DNA of 48,598 nucleotides, taken from the NCBI RefSeq assembly GCF_002553505.1, contig NZ_PDCP01000045.1, forward strand, positions 1-48,598. The letters are read 5' to 3'. The notes under the pieces are model-generated. The model was not told the origin of the DNA, did no database searches, and was given only the letters and a program-made list of their open reading frames with translations. The DNA is from Mycolicibacterium agri. Lineage in GTDB: Bacteria; Actinomycetota; Actinomycetes; Mycobacteriales; Mycobacteriaceae. Shown here piece by piece: positions 16,189 through 23,985 of this stretch. Numbering within the stretch: the stretch's first letter is position 1; every line of letters begins with the position of its first letter. The position numbers and the translations under genes are program-made.

Positions 16189-16620
16189 TTAGGTGATCGT
16201 CAGCTTGATCTTCTTGTCGGGGCCGATCACGAACACGCTGCGCACCGTGGCGGTGTCGTCGGCGTTGGGGTGGATCATCCCGTACAGGTCGGCGATGCGT
16301 CGGTCACCGTCGGCGATGAGTGGAAAGTTGAGCGTAACCCCTTGGGTCTCTTCGATATCGCGCGTCCAGCGCTCGTGGGAGTCGAGCGGGTCGACGCTGA
16401 GTCCGATCACCTTGACCCCTCGGCGGTCGAACTCGGGCTTGATCCGGGCTACCTCGCCCAGTTCGGTGGTGCAGACCGGGGTGAAGTCTTTGGGATGCGA
16501 GAACAGCACTCCCCAGCCGTCGCCGAGCCAGTCGTGGAACGTGATAGTCCCCTCGCTGGTTTCAGCGGTGAAGTCGGGCGCTTCGTCACCCAGTTGCAGT
16601 GCGGTGTTTGAGTTAGCCAT
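16189..16620 (-). CDS. 1-Cys (Prx6-type) peroxiredoxin, truncated by a frameshift
   Basis: 143 residues from ATG 16620, with AAAGGAGG just upstream. Catalytic motif FSHPKDFTPVCTTELGEVAR with the peroxidatic Cys in P-V-C-T-T-E, then FDRRGVKVIGLSVDPLDSHE, NFPLIADGDRRIADLYGMI and RSVFVIGPDKKIKLTIT. It reduces peroxides in the cytoplasm. Usual length is about 215 residues; here the frame stops right after LTIT, removing the arm that builds the dimer interface. The missing arm is present downstream in another frame. A possible -10 TACAGT lies on the minus strand at 16644-16649. Confidence 0.85.
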   Translation of the reverse strand: MANSNTALQLGDEAPDFTAETSEGTITFHDWLGDGWGVLFSHPKDFTPVCTTELGEVARIKPEFDRRGVKVIGLSVDPLDSHERWTRDIEETQGVTLNFPLIADGDRRIADLYGMIHPNADDTATVRSVFVIGPDKKIKLTIT

Positions 16621-16890
16621 AGTCGTGCCTCCTTTCGACGCCGACTGTAGCCGAGGCCGGTTCCGCTCCGGTGAGAATTTGGTACAAGCGTCCCAGCGAA
16701 TCGGCAGGGACACACCGTTTTCCAGCACAAACGTGTCGATCTCGGTGGCCGACATTGGACGTCCTACGCTGATAGCTGAAATTGACGCGGACGAAGCGCC
16801 TTTCGCTTGCTGGCGGGCACGCGGGCCTCGGCCGTGCGGACTCCGTCAAGCGTTCGAGGGCGAACAGTCGCGATCACGACTTCCTCCGGT

Positions 16891-16973
16891 CGCAGCGTAG
16901 AGCGTCGGCGGCCGTGAAAATCGGTTCGTTCGCACCCTATTGCGCCGATTTGAGTTTTCACACAGCGCAGCGT
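16891..16973. repeat. Imperfect inverted repeat flanked by 8-bp direct repeats
   Basis: GTGAAAA (16914-16920) pairs with TTTTCAC (16955-16961), and TCGG with CCGA inside. The direct repeat CGCAGCGT occurs at 16891-16898 and 16966-16973 on either side. The arrangement resembles a small degenerate miniature element, but the ends of the inverted repeat do not abut the direct repeats. The rest of 16621-16972 contains no gene I can support. Confidence 0.3.
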
Positions 16974-17494
16974 CAGAGGTCGAGGCGCAGATACGTTGTC
17001 GCCGCTTCGATTCCGACGCGTACGGCCTCGGAGCCCTCGAAGGGATCGATCTCGACGGCGCCGACGGAGCGGTAGAGCTCCTGTGCCTCCGTCATGAAGC
17101 TCAGCGTCTCCAGTTGCACGCTGGTGTATCCCTCGGCGCGCGCGTCGGTCAGCAGTCGGTCGAACAGCGCCCGCGCGATGCCCTTGCCCCGCGCGGCGGG
17201 CCGAACGAACATGCGCTTGATCTCCGCGGTATCCGGGATATCGGTCGGCTTGAACGCGCCGACGCCGACGACGTCACTGTCGAGGCGGGCTGCCAGCAGC
17301 CGGCCCCGAGGCTGCAGGAACTGCAACGTCTCGTCGAAGTAGGCGCGTTCACGGGAGCCGTCGGGATCCACGTTGTCGATACCCAGGTCGCGTGCGAACC
17401 GCTCGACCATCCAATCGAGGTATTCGCGGAACACCGGCTCGACGACGGCGGCTGCGTCCGGTCCGGTGAGGGTGTCGATGCGCCAGGTATCCAT
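16973..17494 (-). CDS. GNAT family N-acetyltransferase
   Basis: 173 residues. Motif A is MFVRPAARGKGIARALFDRL (R-G-x-G-I/V-A) with the preceding strand DTAEIKRMF. The later YTSVQLETLSFMTEAQELY and YRSVGAVEIDPF match motif B and the G-F/Y-x-x-x-x region of amino-acid or small-molecule acetyltransferases. No signal or membrane segment. The start ATG 17494 has TAGCAT 9 bases upstream on the minus strand and no ribosome site, compatible with leaderless translation. Substrate unknown. Confidence 0.85.
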   Translation of the reverse strand: MDTWRIDTLTGPDAAAVVEPVFREYLDWMVERFARDLGIDNVDPDGSRERAYFDETLQFLQPRGRLLAARLDSDVVGVGAFKPTDIPDTAEIKRMFVRPAARGKGIARALFDRLLTDARAEGYTSVQLETLSFMTEAQELYRSVGAVEIDPFEGSEAVRVGIEAATTYLRLDL

Positions 17495-17598
17495 GCTTGA
17501 CCGATGCTAGTCAAGATCACGCGCCGCCGTTTGCCCCGAAGTATGCAGGGCGACCACAGGTTTGCCGCTCAGCCGACGTCGTCGGGATCGGGGTCCGT

Positions 17599-17910
17599 CT
17601 ACGCCGGTTCGATGACGGTGATGGTCTCGGCATCCGCCGGCAGGGTGAAGCTGTCGGTGAGGCGGACGTCCTCGGTGCCGAGATTGACGGCCGCCATCGG
17701 AGTGTTCGGCGGCATGTAGTAGCAGCTGCCCGCCGGGAACGGCTCGGGCGCACGGCCTTCGACGTAAGGGGCCATCGTGCCGCTGAGCACACAGGTGACA
17801 CCGCCGAACTCGTGGGCGTGGATCGGGGCGCGGGTCCCCGCCTTACGCACACCTTGCATCACGACCACTCGCTGACCGTTAGCGTCGATGGTGTCCAGCA
17901 TGGTCGACAC
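17599..17910 (-). CDS. Cupin-domain protein (5' end frameshifted)
   Basis: 103 residues in the visible frame. The conserved cupin motif 1 is APIHAHEFGGVTCVLSGTMA (H-x-H with downstream E and G) and motif 2 lies around YYMPPNTPMAAVNLG. It probably binds a metal in a small beta-barrel. Upstream of its first ATG the other two frames encode YWHPLQEVS and a signal-peptide-like segment, joined by two single-base shifts (see 17911-18062), so the native protein was probably exported and about 150 residues. No enzymatic role can be assigned. Confidence 0.7.
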   Translation of the reverse strand: MSTMLDTIDANGQRVVVMQGVRKAGTRAPIHAHEFGGVTCVLSGTMAPYVEGRAPEPFPAGSCYYMPPNTPMAAVNLGTEDVRLTDSFTLPADAETITVIEPA

Positions 17911-18062
17911 CTCTTGCAGCGGGTGCCAGTACCCCGGGTAGCTCGGCGCCGTTGATCGTCGACACCTCAGCCCCCGAATGACCTGGGTGCACGTGCGCCA
18001 TTCCGCAGGTCAGCCCGGCCAGCACGACAACACTCGAATGACAAAAGAAGGATCCCCCGCAT
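17911..18062 (-). pseudogene. Frameshifted 5' part of the cupin gene (signal peptide region)
   Basis: ATG 18062 starts MRGILLLSF; a one-base shift then reads VVVLAGLTCGMAHVHPGHSG and AEVSTINGAELPG, and a second shift at the CCCC run 17932-17935 leads into YWHPLQEVSTMLDTID, the cupin frame. Together they give a signal peptide plus linker. A 12-bp palindrome CCCGCATGCGGG (18056-18067) covers the start codon. Confidence 0.55.
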
Positions 18063-18125
18063 GCGGGCAATGTAGTTGCTGGACGCCTTTGACGTGAGGA
18101 GTTGCCGAAGGCCGCCCTGCGCTAG

Positions 18126-18199
18126 TGCCCCCAGTCGGACTCGAACCGACACTGGGCGGATTTTAAGTCCGCTGCCTCTGCCAATTGGGCTATGGGGGC
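18126..18199 (-). tRNA. tRNA-Leu (anticodon UAA)
   Basis: 74-nt cloverleaf on the minus strand: acceptor GCCCCCA pairs with TGGGGGC, anticodon stem GCGGA/TCCGC encloses CTTAAAA (anticodon TAA), and T-arm GTCGG-TTCGAGT-CCGAC is perfect; discriminator A, no encoded CCA at the 3' end (the next genomic bases are CTA). The variable region is only 5 nt (CCAGT), whereas most bacterial leucine tRNAs have a long variable arm. Confidence 0.93.
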
Positions 18200-19027
18200 G
18201 TTGCAGATCAGAGAATGATAAAAGCCGATTCGGCCTCGTTCGAGCGTCCCCGGTACCGCAATGCTATCGATGGCCTTACCAGCGCATCGGCCACACCACT
18301 CGAATCCTCGTTGAGAAGGTGGCCGCACCGTAGAGCGTCATCGCGTGTCCAAGGAGCCGTTGCACGACGTTGACGTTAGCGCCTGTACTGATCGCCAACC
18401 ACGCCGTGGTCTATCTCAGGCCGTGTGAGATACCAGCCCTTCGACCCCGGACGTCGTCGCGGGCGTGTCGAATGCCCAGCGGAATTCAGCGAGAGGCAGG
18501 AACCCGCCTTCACGACTGGGAAACACCAGTGCGTTCGGGTCGGCGGGCAATTGAGTATGGAGCTGTAACACCCTGTCCCGCATGTGCTTACGCCTCAGTA
18601 CATCCTGCCCGCGCTGTACCGCCGTCTATCGACGATCCTCAACCAGGTCGAATAGAACTCGTAGTCAATACCTTTCAGCGACACGTCAGCCCAGGTGGCA
18701 GACTACTGTGTCAAGCAGGGAGCGATATCCTGCAACGGTTTTGGACATGCGGTGCTGTTGGGCTGCAAACCATTGTTCGGCCGCGCCGCCGGCCTGCGTA
18801 ACCTGTGTAACCTGCCGTGCCGCAGTTTCTGGGCCACCGCCGCACGGGTCGAAATAGTGCTAGCTGCCGCCGATCACCCGACCCATCGACCACGAAAGAC
18901 CCCACCGGCCCTGGGAAAGCCCGCCCCAGCCGGCGACGCGGGACGACTAACACGCCACCGCACGAAAGCCACTACACCGCAGCACCACTCGGCATCAGAC
19001 CCGAGCCCGCGCCACGAAAAATCGAGG
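18200..19027. other. Gene-poor region beside the tRNA
   Basis: About 830 bp between the tRNA and the amidohydrolase gene. Several frames are open for 60-140 codons (the longest 18370-18801), but their translations are Arg/Pro/Ser-rich without motifs or ribosome sites. The right part (18850-19020) is Pro/Thr-rich in two frames and could be the degenerate tail of a transposase. I cannot support any gene here. Confidence 0.4.
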
Positions 19028-20014
19028 CTAACGTGATTCGCTGACGGGCGACTTGAGCCCGTAGAGCTCTGCGATGTTGGGTCCTGCGATCCGCGCGGCA
19101 ACCTCCTCGCCGGCGACGGCCACGAGCTCGCTCCAGGGCTCAGGGGTCGCCATGTCGCAAGGCAGGTCGGTGCCCATCAGGACGTTCTCTTCGCCCACCT
19201 GGTCGATCAGGAACCGGAGGGCCTTCCGATCATGCGTCAGGCAGTCGAACCGCACTTGCCCGAAGTAGTCGGCGGGGTCGCGCGGCGCGCTCTCCTCAAA
19301 TGGCCTGACGGAACGTGCGTGGCGCAGCCGTCCATGTTGGAACGGCACGTAGCCGCCGGAGTGCACGATCACGATGTTCACGCCGGGGTGCCGGTCGAGC
19401 GTTCCCGACATGATCAGTCGCTCGATCGCGATCGTCGTCTCGAGCATGTTCCCGATCACGTTCGTCAGGTGAAAGCTGTCGAAACCGGGATGAGGATGCT
19501 GATACGCGGGGTGGAGCATCACCGGAATCTCCAGCGCCTCCGCCTCGGCCCAGAAGGGCTCGAAGACCGGGTCGTCCAGGAAACGGCTCCCGGTGCTCGT
19601 ACCGATCTCGACGCCGACGCAGCCATCGGTGTGGGCGTCTCGCAGCACGCTGGCGGCCCGTTCGGGTGCCTGGAGCGGGACGGTGGCCATCCAGTTGAGG
19701 TGGTCCGGCTGAGCGCTTGCCATCGCACGAAGGCCGTCGTTGATCAGCTCGGCCAGAGCCGTCCCGGCGTCCGGGTCGACGTCGTAGTGGAAGAACGGCG
19801 GATCCACCGACATCACCGCGGTGTCGAGCCCGTGCCGCTTGAGGTCCTGGACCTTCGCCGCCGCGTCGTAGAAGCGCGGCTGAAGCTCGTAGTCGCCCTC
19901 GGGGCCGCCCTTCAGCTGACGCTCGCCAACTACCTCGATCCCGAAGACGGGCTCGCGGTCATAGAACTCGACCACCGCCTCGGGCACTGCATGGTTGTGG
20001 ATATCGGCCCTCAC
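19028..20014 (-). CDS. ACMSD-like amidohydrolase / decarboxylase
   Basis: 328 residues of the amidohydrolase_2 family. Metal ligands are visible in order: DIHNHAVP (H-x-H, residues 4-10), IPVMLHPAYQH (His), VNIVIVHSGGYVPF (His) and VLMGTDLPCDM (Asp). This set matches 2-amino-3-carboxymuconate 6-semialdehyde decarboxylase and related resorcylate/iso-orotate decarboxylases, which remove CO2 from aromatic or ring-fission acids. ATG 20014 has AGTGAGGGCC-like sequence upstream. It is divergent from the Dabb protein and the second importer. Exact substrate unknown; a hydrolase role is an alternative. Confidence 0.85.
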   Translation of the reverse strand: MRADIHNHAVPEAVVEFYDREPVFGIEVVGERQLKGGPEGDYELQPRFYDAAAKVQDLKRHGLDTAVMSVDPPFFHYDVDPDAGTALAELINDGLRAMASAQPDHLNWMATVPLQAPERAASVLRDAHTDGCVGVEIGTSTGSRFLDDPVFEPFWAEAEALEIPVMLHPAYQHPHPGFDSFHLTNVIGNMLETTIAIERLIMSGTLDRHPGVNIVIVHSGGYVPFQHGRLRHARSVRPFEESAPRDPADYFGQVRFDCLTHDRKALRFLIDQVGEENVLMGTDLPCDMATPEPWSELVAVAGEEVAARIAGPNIAELYGLKSPVSESR

Positions 20015-20082
20015 TGGGGTGGCTCCTTCGGTCGAATCACGTGACTACGCACAGTGCAGTCTGTTCACTGACGCAAGATTAT

Positions 20083-20101
20083 ATAGATTACAAAGATCTA
20101 T
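20083..20101. promoter_or_regulatory. AT-rich inverted repeat in the divergent promoter region
   Basis: ATAGAT (20083-20088) and ATCTAT (20096-20101) are separated by 7 bases in an AT-rich patch unlike the surroundings, immediately before the ribosome site AAGGAGAAG of the Dabb gene. It is well placed for a regulator controlling both divergent genes. No cognate regulator gene is adjacent. Confidence 0.4.
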
Positions 20102-20113
20102 CTAAGGAGAAGA

Positions 20114-20812
20114 ATGCTTCGACATTCAGTCCTCTGGATCCTTCGATACCCGCTAGACGCTGAGTCGCGACTGGCGATGCTCCAGCGTCTCGCCTACCTA
20201 GGAACCGAACCCCCGATGGTTCGCTCCGGCGACTACGGGGCGGACCTGTTCGGTGGCAGCGAGTTGTTACACCGCGTGCCTCCCTGGGAGCGGTTGCCCG
20301 TGTGGCGCCGTAAAGGCAGCGACGGTCCGATCTCCAATTTCGACCTCGCACTCCACCTGGACTTCGAGGACTGGGAGGCTTTTCGGGCCTACGCGGCCGA
20401 CCCCACCCATGATGCGGCGTCCAAGTCCAACGAGGTCACCTCGTTCGACGAGTTCACTGCACGCGTGGACTGGTATTACGACGGGGACGCGCCGCCCACC
20501 CGGGCGGGCCACGTCAAGCACGCGGCGATGTTCATCTGGAAGGACGAGGCCTCAGAGGGCGAGCGAGCCGCGGCGATCGCCGCCGTCGAGAGCCTGACCA
20601 AGGTGGAGGGAGTCGAGAGGGCGCTGGTCGGTCACAATGTCGGCAACAACCCCACCGACTACGACTGGATCATGGATCTCGAGCTGCCGGATCCCGCGAC
20701 CACCCGGAGCTTTCTCGAGGGAAGCGCTTACCGAGAAGCGATGAACGCCGTGGCTGCGGCGACGAAGTATGAGTGGACGGCTCGGCTGTCGCACGTGATG
20801 CACCGACCGTAG
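20114..20812 (+). CDS. Protein with tandem Dabb-like (dimeric alpha/beta barrel) domains
   Basis: 232 residues; ATG 20114 follows AAGGAGAAG. Two similar halves: LRHSVLWILRYPLDAESRLA at the N-terminus and VKHAAMFIWKDEASEGERAA from about residue 135, each followed by a strand with D-Y-D-W or N-F-D-L and an 'edge' segment (EDWEAFRAYAADPTH; FLEGSAYREAM). This is the stress-responsive A/B barrel (Dabb) pattern, also found in olivetolic-acid-cyclase-like and aromatic-catabolism proteins. A role in processing or isomerising an aromatic or polyketide-like intermediate is an inference from the fold and the adjacent decarboxylase. Confidence 0.7.
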   Translation: MLRHSVLWILRYPLDAESRLAMLQRLAYLGTEPPMVRSGDYGADLFGGSELLHRVPPWERLPVWRRKGSDGPISNFDLALHLDFEDWEAFRAYAADPTHDAASKSNEVTSFDEFTARVDWYYDGDAPPTRAGHVKHAAMFIWKDEASEGERAAAIAAVESLTKVEGVERALVGHNVGNNPTDYDWIMDLELPDPATTRSFLEGSAYREAMNAVAAATKYEWTARLSHVMHRP

Positions 20813-21000
20813 GCTGCCGCAGTCCTCTCGCGGGCCCAAGAATCGCCGCACTCACCTGGTCGGACGGGCATCGCTTCAAAAAACGGGACCGCCAGCCCAG
20901 CCCGAAGCTCACAAGCGTTCCTGAGTGATGGGGCGTCATCAAGAAGACTTCCGGAATCACGACCGTTACGTATAAGCAACCTAAAAATCGTTGCAATTCT

Positions 21001-21038
21001 TATAATTTATGACACTAGCCGTTCTATAACTTATGACA
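21001..21038 (+). promoter_or_regulatory. Direct repeats upstream of the second importer operon
   Basis: TATAATTTATGACA (21001-21014) and TATAACTTATGACA (21025-21038) differ at one base of 14 and start 24 bp apart. The AT-rich patch lies 35-70 bp before the binding-protein start and stands out from the high-GC background. Either a regulator site or a promoter (TATAAT matches a -10 consensus). Confidence 0.45.
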
Positions 21039-21071
21039 TCACGCTCGAGGGCTTCGCGTCGGTGGGAGGAA

Positions 21072-22166
21072 ATGGTGGTGGAGACGGTGCGGCAAATCGG
21101 CAAGTTCGCGACGTTCGGCGTCCTGTCCGTAGCCGTCTGCGTCGGTATCGCTGGTTGCAGTCCTGGCGGTGACAGCGGTGGCGGCGGCAACAAGGGGACG
21201 ATCAGATTCGTCTTCTCGCCCGATCCAGCATGGAACTGGATCGAGGACCAAGGAATCCTCAAGGAGATGGAGGACGAGTCCGGGTATCACATCCAGCGCT
21301 TCGAGACCGAGGACGAGTTTGCCAGTTTCGCAGGCGGCCACGCCGACATCGTCTCCACGGGCACCTACGAAACCCCTGTGCTGGAGAAGGAAACCGGCGT
21401 CCAGACCGTGACCATCGGCAAGTACAACCGCGCCCAGGACATCGTCGTGGTCAAGAACGGCAGCGGCTACAAGAGTTTCGGCGACCTTCCCAAGGGCTGC
21501 AAGGTCGGAGTCGAGTCGTTTGCGGGTTCCAGCCTCGTCTGGCAGGCGCTGGCCAAGGACATGGACAACCGCGAGCTTGCCGAGGGCTCCGACGACCTGC
21601 AGATGGCGCTCACGGACTTCGAGGTTTCTCCCGACCTCGTCGTCAAGGGTGACCTCTGCGCTGGGGTGACGGCCATGACGACGTCGATCCCCTATCTGAT
21701 GAACGGCAGCGTCGACGTGCTCTACGACGGTAAGACGGCCGCCCAGCTCTACGAGGAGAAATACGAGCCGGGCCACGTGGGTATGAACAGCAACAACTTC
21801 GTCACCCTGCACAGCTGGTACAAGGACCACCCCGACGAGGTCGCGTTCTTCCTCTCGGTGTGGCAGCGCGCCCTAGACGAATGGAAAGCGCACCAGTCCG
21901 AGATCATCGACGCCAACCAGGAGGACTTCGGCTACCAGAACGACGTCGAGAAGCAGTTCGTCAAGGACTACTACGCCAACACATACGACAACTTCCTCGA
22001 CTCGGTTTATCTGACCCCGAAGTGGATCGAGCAGGAGCAGGGCGTGACAGACCTCCTGCGGGCCGCCGGCCTGGTGCCCGAGGACCAGCAGGACTCGATT
22101 TACGTGTGCATCGATCCGGAGACCGGGAAGCAGACCTGCGAGATCCCTGATGTCGGTGACAACTGA
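21072..22166 (+). CDS. ABC transporter substrate-binding lipoprotein (NitT/TauT type)
   Basis: 364 residues. Hydrophobic leader ending in IAGC (Cys29) then a Gly-rich linker, so a membrane-anchored lipoprotein. The mature part follows the SsuA/NitA pattern: TIRFVFSPDPAWNWIEDQG, FAGGHADIVSTGTYETPVLE and KSFGDLPKGCKVGVESFAGS. Several aromatic residues in the ligand-facing segments would suit an aromatic solute, a weak inference. GGGAGGA (21064-21070) is too close to ATG 21072, so GTG 21075 or 21078 may be used instead; ATG 21033 has no site. First gene of the second importer operon. Confidence 0.85.
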   Translation: MVVETVRQIGKFATFGVLSVAVCVGIAGCSPGGDSGGGGNKGTIRFVFSPDPAWNWIEDQGILKEMEDESGYHIQRFETEDEFASFAGGHADIVSTGTYETPVLEKETGVQTVTIGKYNRAQDIVVVKNGSGYKSFGDLPKGCKVGVESFAGSSLVWQALAKDMDNRELAEGSDDLQMALTDFEVSPDLVVKGDLCAGVTAMTTSIPYLMNGSVDVLYDGKTAAQLYEEKYEPGHVGMNSNNFVTLHSWYKDHPDEVAFFLSVWQRALDEWKAHQSEIIDANQEDFGYQNDVEKQFVKDYYANTYDNFLDSVYLTPKWIEQEQGVTDLLRAAGLVPEDQQDSIYVCIDPETGKQTCEIPDVGDN

Positions 22167-22181
22167 GATCCAGGCAACGCG

Positions 22182-23096
22182 GTGCCACTAGAACCCGGCC
22201 CCGAAGAGCCCGGACCCGAGTCGGCGCTTGCGGTCGGCTCGAACGTAGGGCTGAGCACCGCGTCGGTGGATACGGGCAAGCGAGAGGCATCCAAGCGCCG
22301 CAGGGCCACGCTCTACTCGATCGGCGGTGCGCTTGCCCTGCTGGCCGGATGGGCGATTACCAGCCGGCTGACCGCGGGGGTGTTCGAACTGCTTCCCCCG
22401 CCGTGGACGGTGGCCGATCGCATGTGGGGCCTCATGGTCGGTGACCCCTCGCGCGGGGTGAAACCCGGCACCGTATTCATCAACTTCTGGGAAACGCTGC
22501 GCAAGACGCTCCTCGGATTCGTCGGTGCTGTGGTCGTAGGCGTCCCGATCGGCATTCTGATGGGCCGCTACGAGTACGCGAAGAACTACTTCTTCGACTT
22601 CGTCTACCTCGCGGCGAACATCCCGTTGATCGTGTACTCGATCCTGGCGGTCGTCCTCTTCGGCCTCGGCGACATCGGGCCCGCGGTCGTCGTCGGGCTT
22701 CTCGTCCTCCCGGACATCGCTCTCTTCGTCGCGGCCGGCGTGGAGGGCGTCGATCGTCGTCTTCTCGCGATGAGCCGCGTCTACAAGCAGCCGACGCTCG
22801 CGGCACTGCGGTACATCGTGGCGCCGACATTCCTCCCGTTCCTGTTCGCGGCGGTCAGGGCCTCGTTCGCCAGCTCGTGGAAGCTCGCGGCGCTGGCCGA
22901 GACGTTCGGGGGGACCTCCGGCGTTGGTGTCCAGATCCGAAAAGCGTTCCAGGGCTTTGCCGTTGCCGACATGCTCGCCTGGATGATGTTCTTCGTCATC
23001 TTCATCATCGTGATCGAGCGATTCGTGCTCATGCGGCTCGAGCGACGCGCGTTCCGCTACCGGCTACAGCGAGGTGAGGATGTTCTCCGCTACTAA
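22182..23096 (+). CDS. ABC transporter permease (NitT/TauT type), second importer, first permease
   Basis: 304 residues; a Pro/Glu-rich cytoplasmic N-terminus (residues 1-30) then about six helices. The EAA loop is LAMSRVYKQPTLAALRYIVA and is preceded by PDIALFVAAGVEGV. GTG 22182 is used. The gene follows the binding protein by 15 bp and overlaps the next permease. Confidence 0.88.
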   Translation: MPLEPGPEEPGPESALAVGSNVGLSTASVDTGKREASKRRRATLYSIGGALALLAGWAITSRLTAGVFELLPPPWTVADRMWGLMVGDPSRGVKPGTVFINFWETLRKTLLGFVGAVVVGVPIGILMGRYEYAKNYFFDFVYLAANIPLIVYSILAVVLFGLGDIGPAVVVGLLVLPDIALFVAAGVEGVDRRLLAMSRVYKQPTLAALRYIVAPTFLPFLFAAVRASFASSWKLAALAETFGGTSGVGVQIRKAFQGFAVADMLAWMMFFVIFIIVIERFVLMRLERRAFRYRLQRGEDVLRY

Positions 23097-23961
23097 ACCT
23101 CGACCGGTGACCGCGAGTGCACCTGCCAAACTGAAAACTTTCCTCTTTCACCCGCGTGCGGCGCGATGGGCCGCCCGGCTCACTCTCCTGCTGATCTGGC
23201 AGCTCGTAGGCGACGTCAGCGCTCGTTTTCCCACTCCGGTCGGCACCTTCAACTTCATCGTGGCCGAGTTCAGGCGCCCATATGTGGGCACCGAAGCGAG
23301 CTTGCTCAACAACGAGGTCGTCTGGAACACCGTCATCAGCCTCCAGCGCACCGCGATCGGGATGGTCTGGGTGATCCTGATCGGCATCCCGCTCGGTTAT
23401 GCGATGGGGACCTGGTGGCGCGCGCAGGGCCTCTTCACCGACATCATCATGGTCGGCCTCGCGCTGCCCGCCTACATCTGGGCCCTACTGGCGCTGATGT
23501 GGTTCGGCTTCGGCACCACCGCGCCCGTCTTCACCATCGCCGTCTCCGCCACGCCGGCGCTCGTCGTGTACGTGATGCGAGGGACGCTCGCAATACCACG
23601 CGAGCTCAGGGACATGTCCGTGGCCTACGGCGTCGGATTCGTCGAGCGCTTCCGCCGCCTCGTGCTGCCGTCGCTGGCCGGTTCGGTGATCGCCGGTCTG
23701 CGGCTCTCCATCCTCGCGGCCTGGGGCGTCGTACTGCTCGTGGAATGGTTCGGGCTGAGCGATGGAGCGGGATTCCGGTCGCGGAGCTGGTACGACTCGG
23801 CGAACTTCGACGGCATCATGGGCTGGGCTCTGATCATCATCGTGCTCATCATCGTCTTCGACCGCGGCGTGATCGAAAGGATCGATCGGCGTGTGCACCG
23901 GTGGCGCGACGGGATTGGGGGCTTCGGAGCGTCTTCTCGAGCAGGGAAATCAGAACCATGA
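23080..23961 (+). CDS. ABC transporter permease (NitT/TauT type), second importer, second permease
   Basis: 293 residues with six predicted helices; EAA loop LRDMSVAYGVGFVERFRRLV followed by LPSLAGSVIAGLRLS. ATG 23080 is preceded by GAGGTGAGG; an in-frame GTG at 23074 is also possible. Overlaps the first permease by about 17 bp, so they are coupled. The C-terminal tail is basic and cytoplasmic. Confidence 0.87.
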   Translation: MFSATKPRPVTASAPAKLKTFLFHPRAARWAARLTLLLIWQLVGDVSARFPTPVGTFNFIVAEFRRPYVGTEASLLNNEVVWNTVISLQRTAIGMVWVILIGIPLGYAMGTWWRAQGLFTDIIMVGLALPAYIWALLALMWFGFGTTAPVFTIAVSATPALVVYVMRGTLAIPRELRDMSVAYGVGFVERFRRLVLPSLAGSVIAGLRLSILAAWGVVLLVEWFGLSDGAGFRSRSWYDSANFDGIMGWALIIIVLIIVFDRGVIERIDRRVHRWRDGIGGFGASSRAGKSEP

Positions 23962-23985
23962 AAGCGACCGCGAGGAGGCACTGAC

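Noticed and set aside
18370..18801. 143-codon plus-strand ORF
   Set aside because: No ribosome site, no motif, unusual composition; neighbouring frames are equally open.
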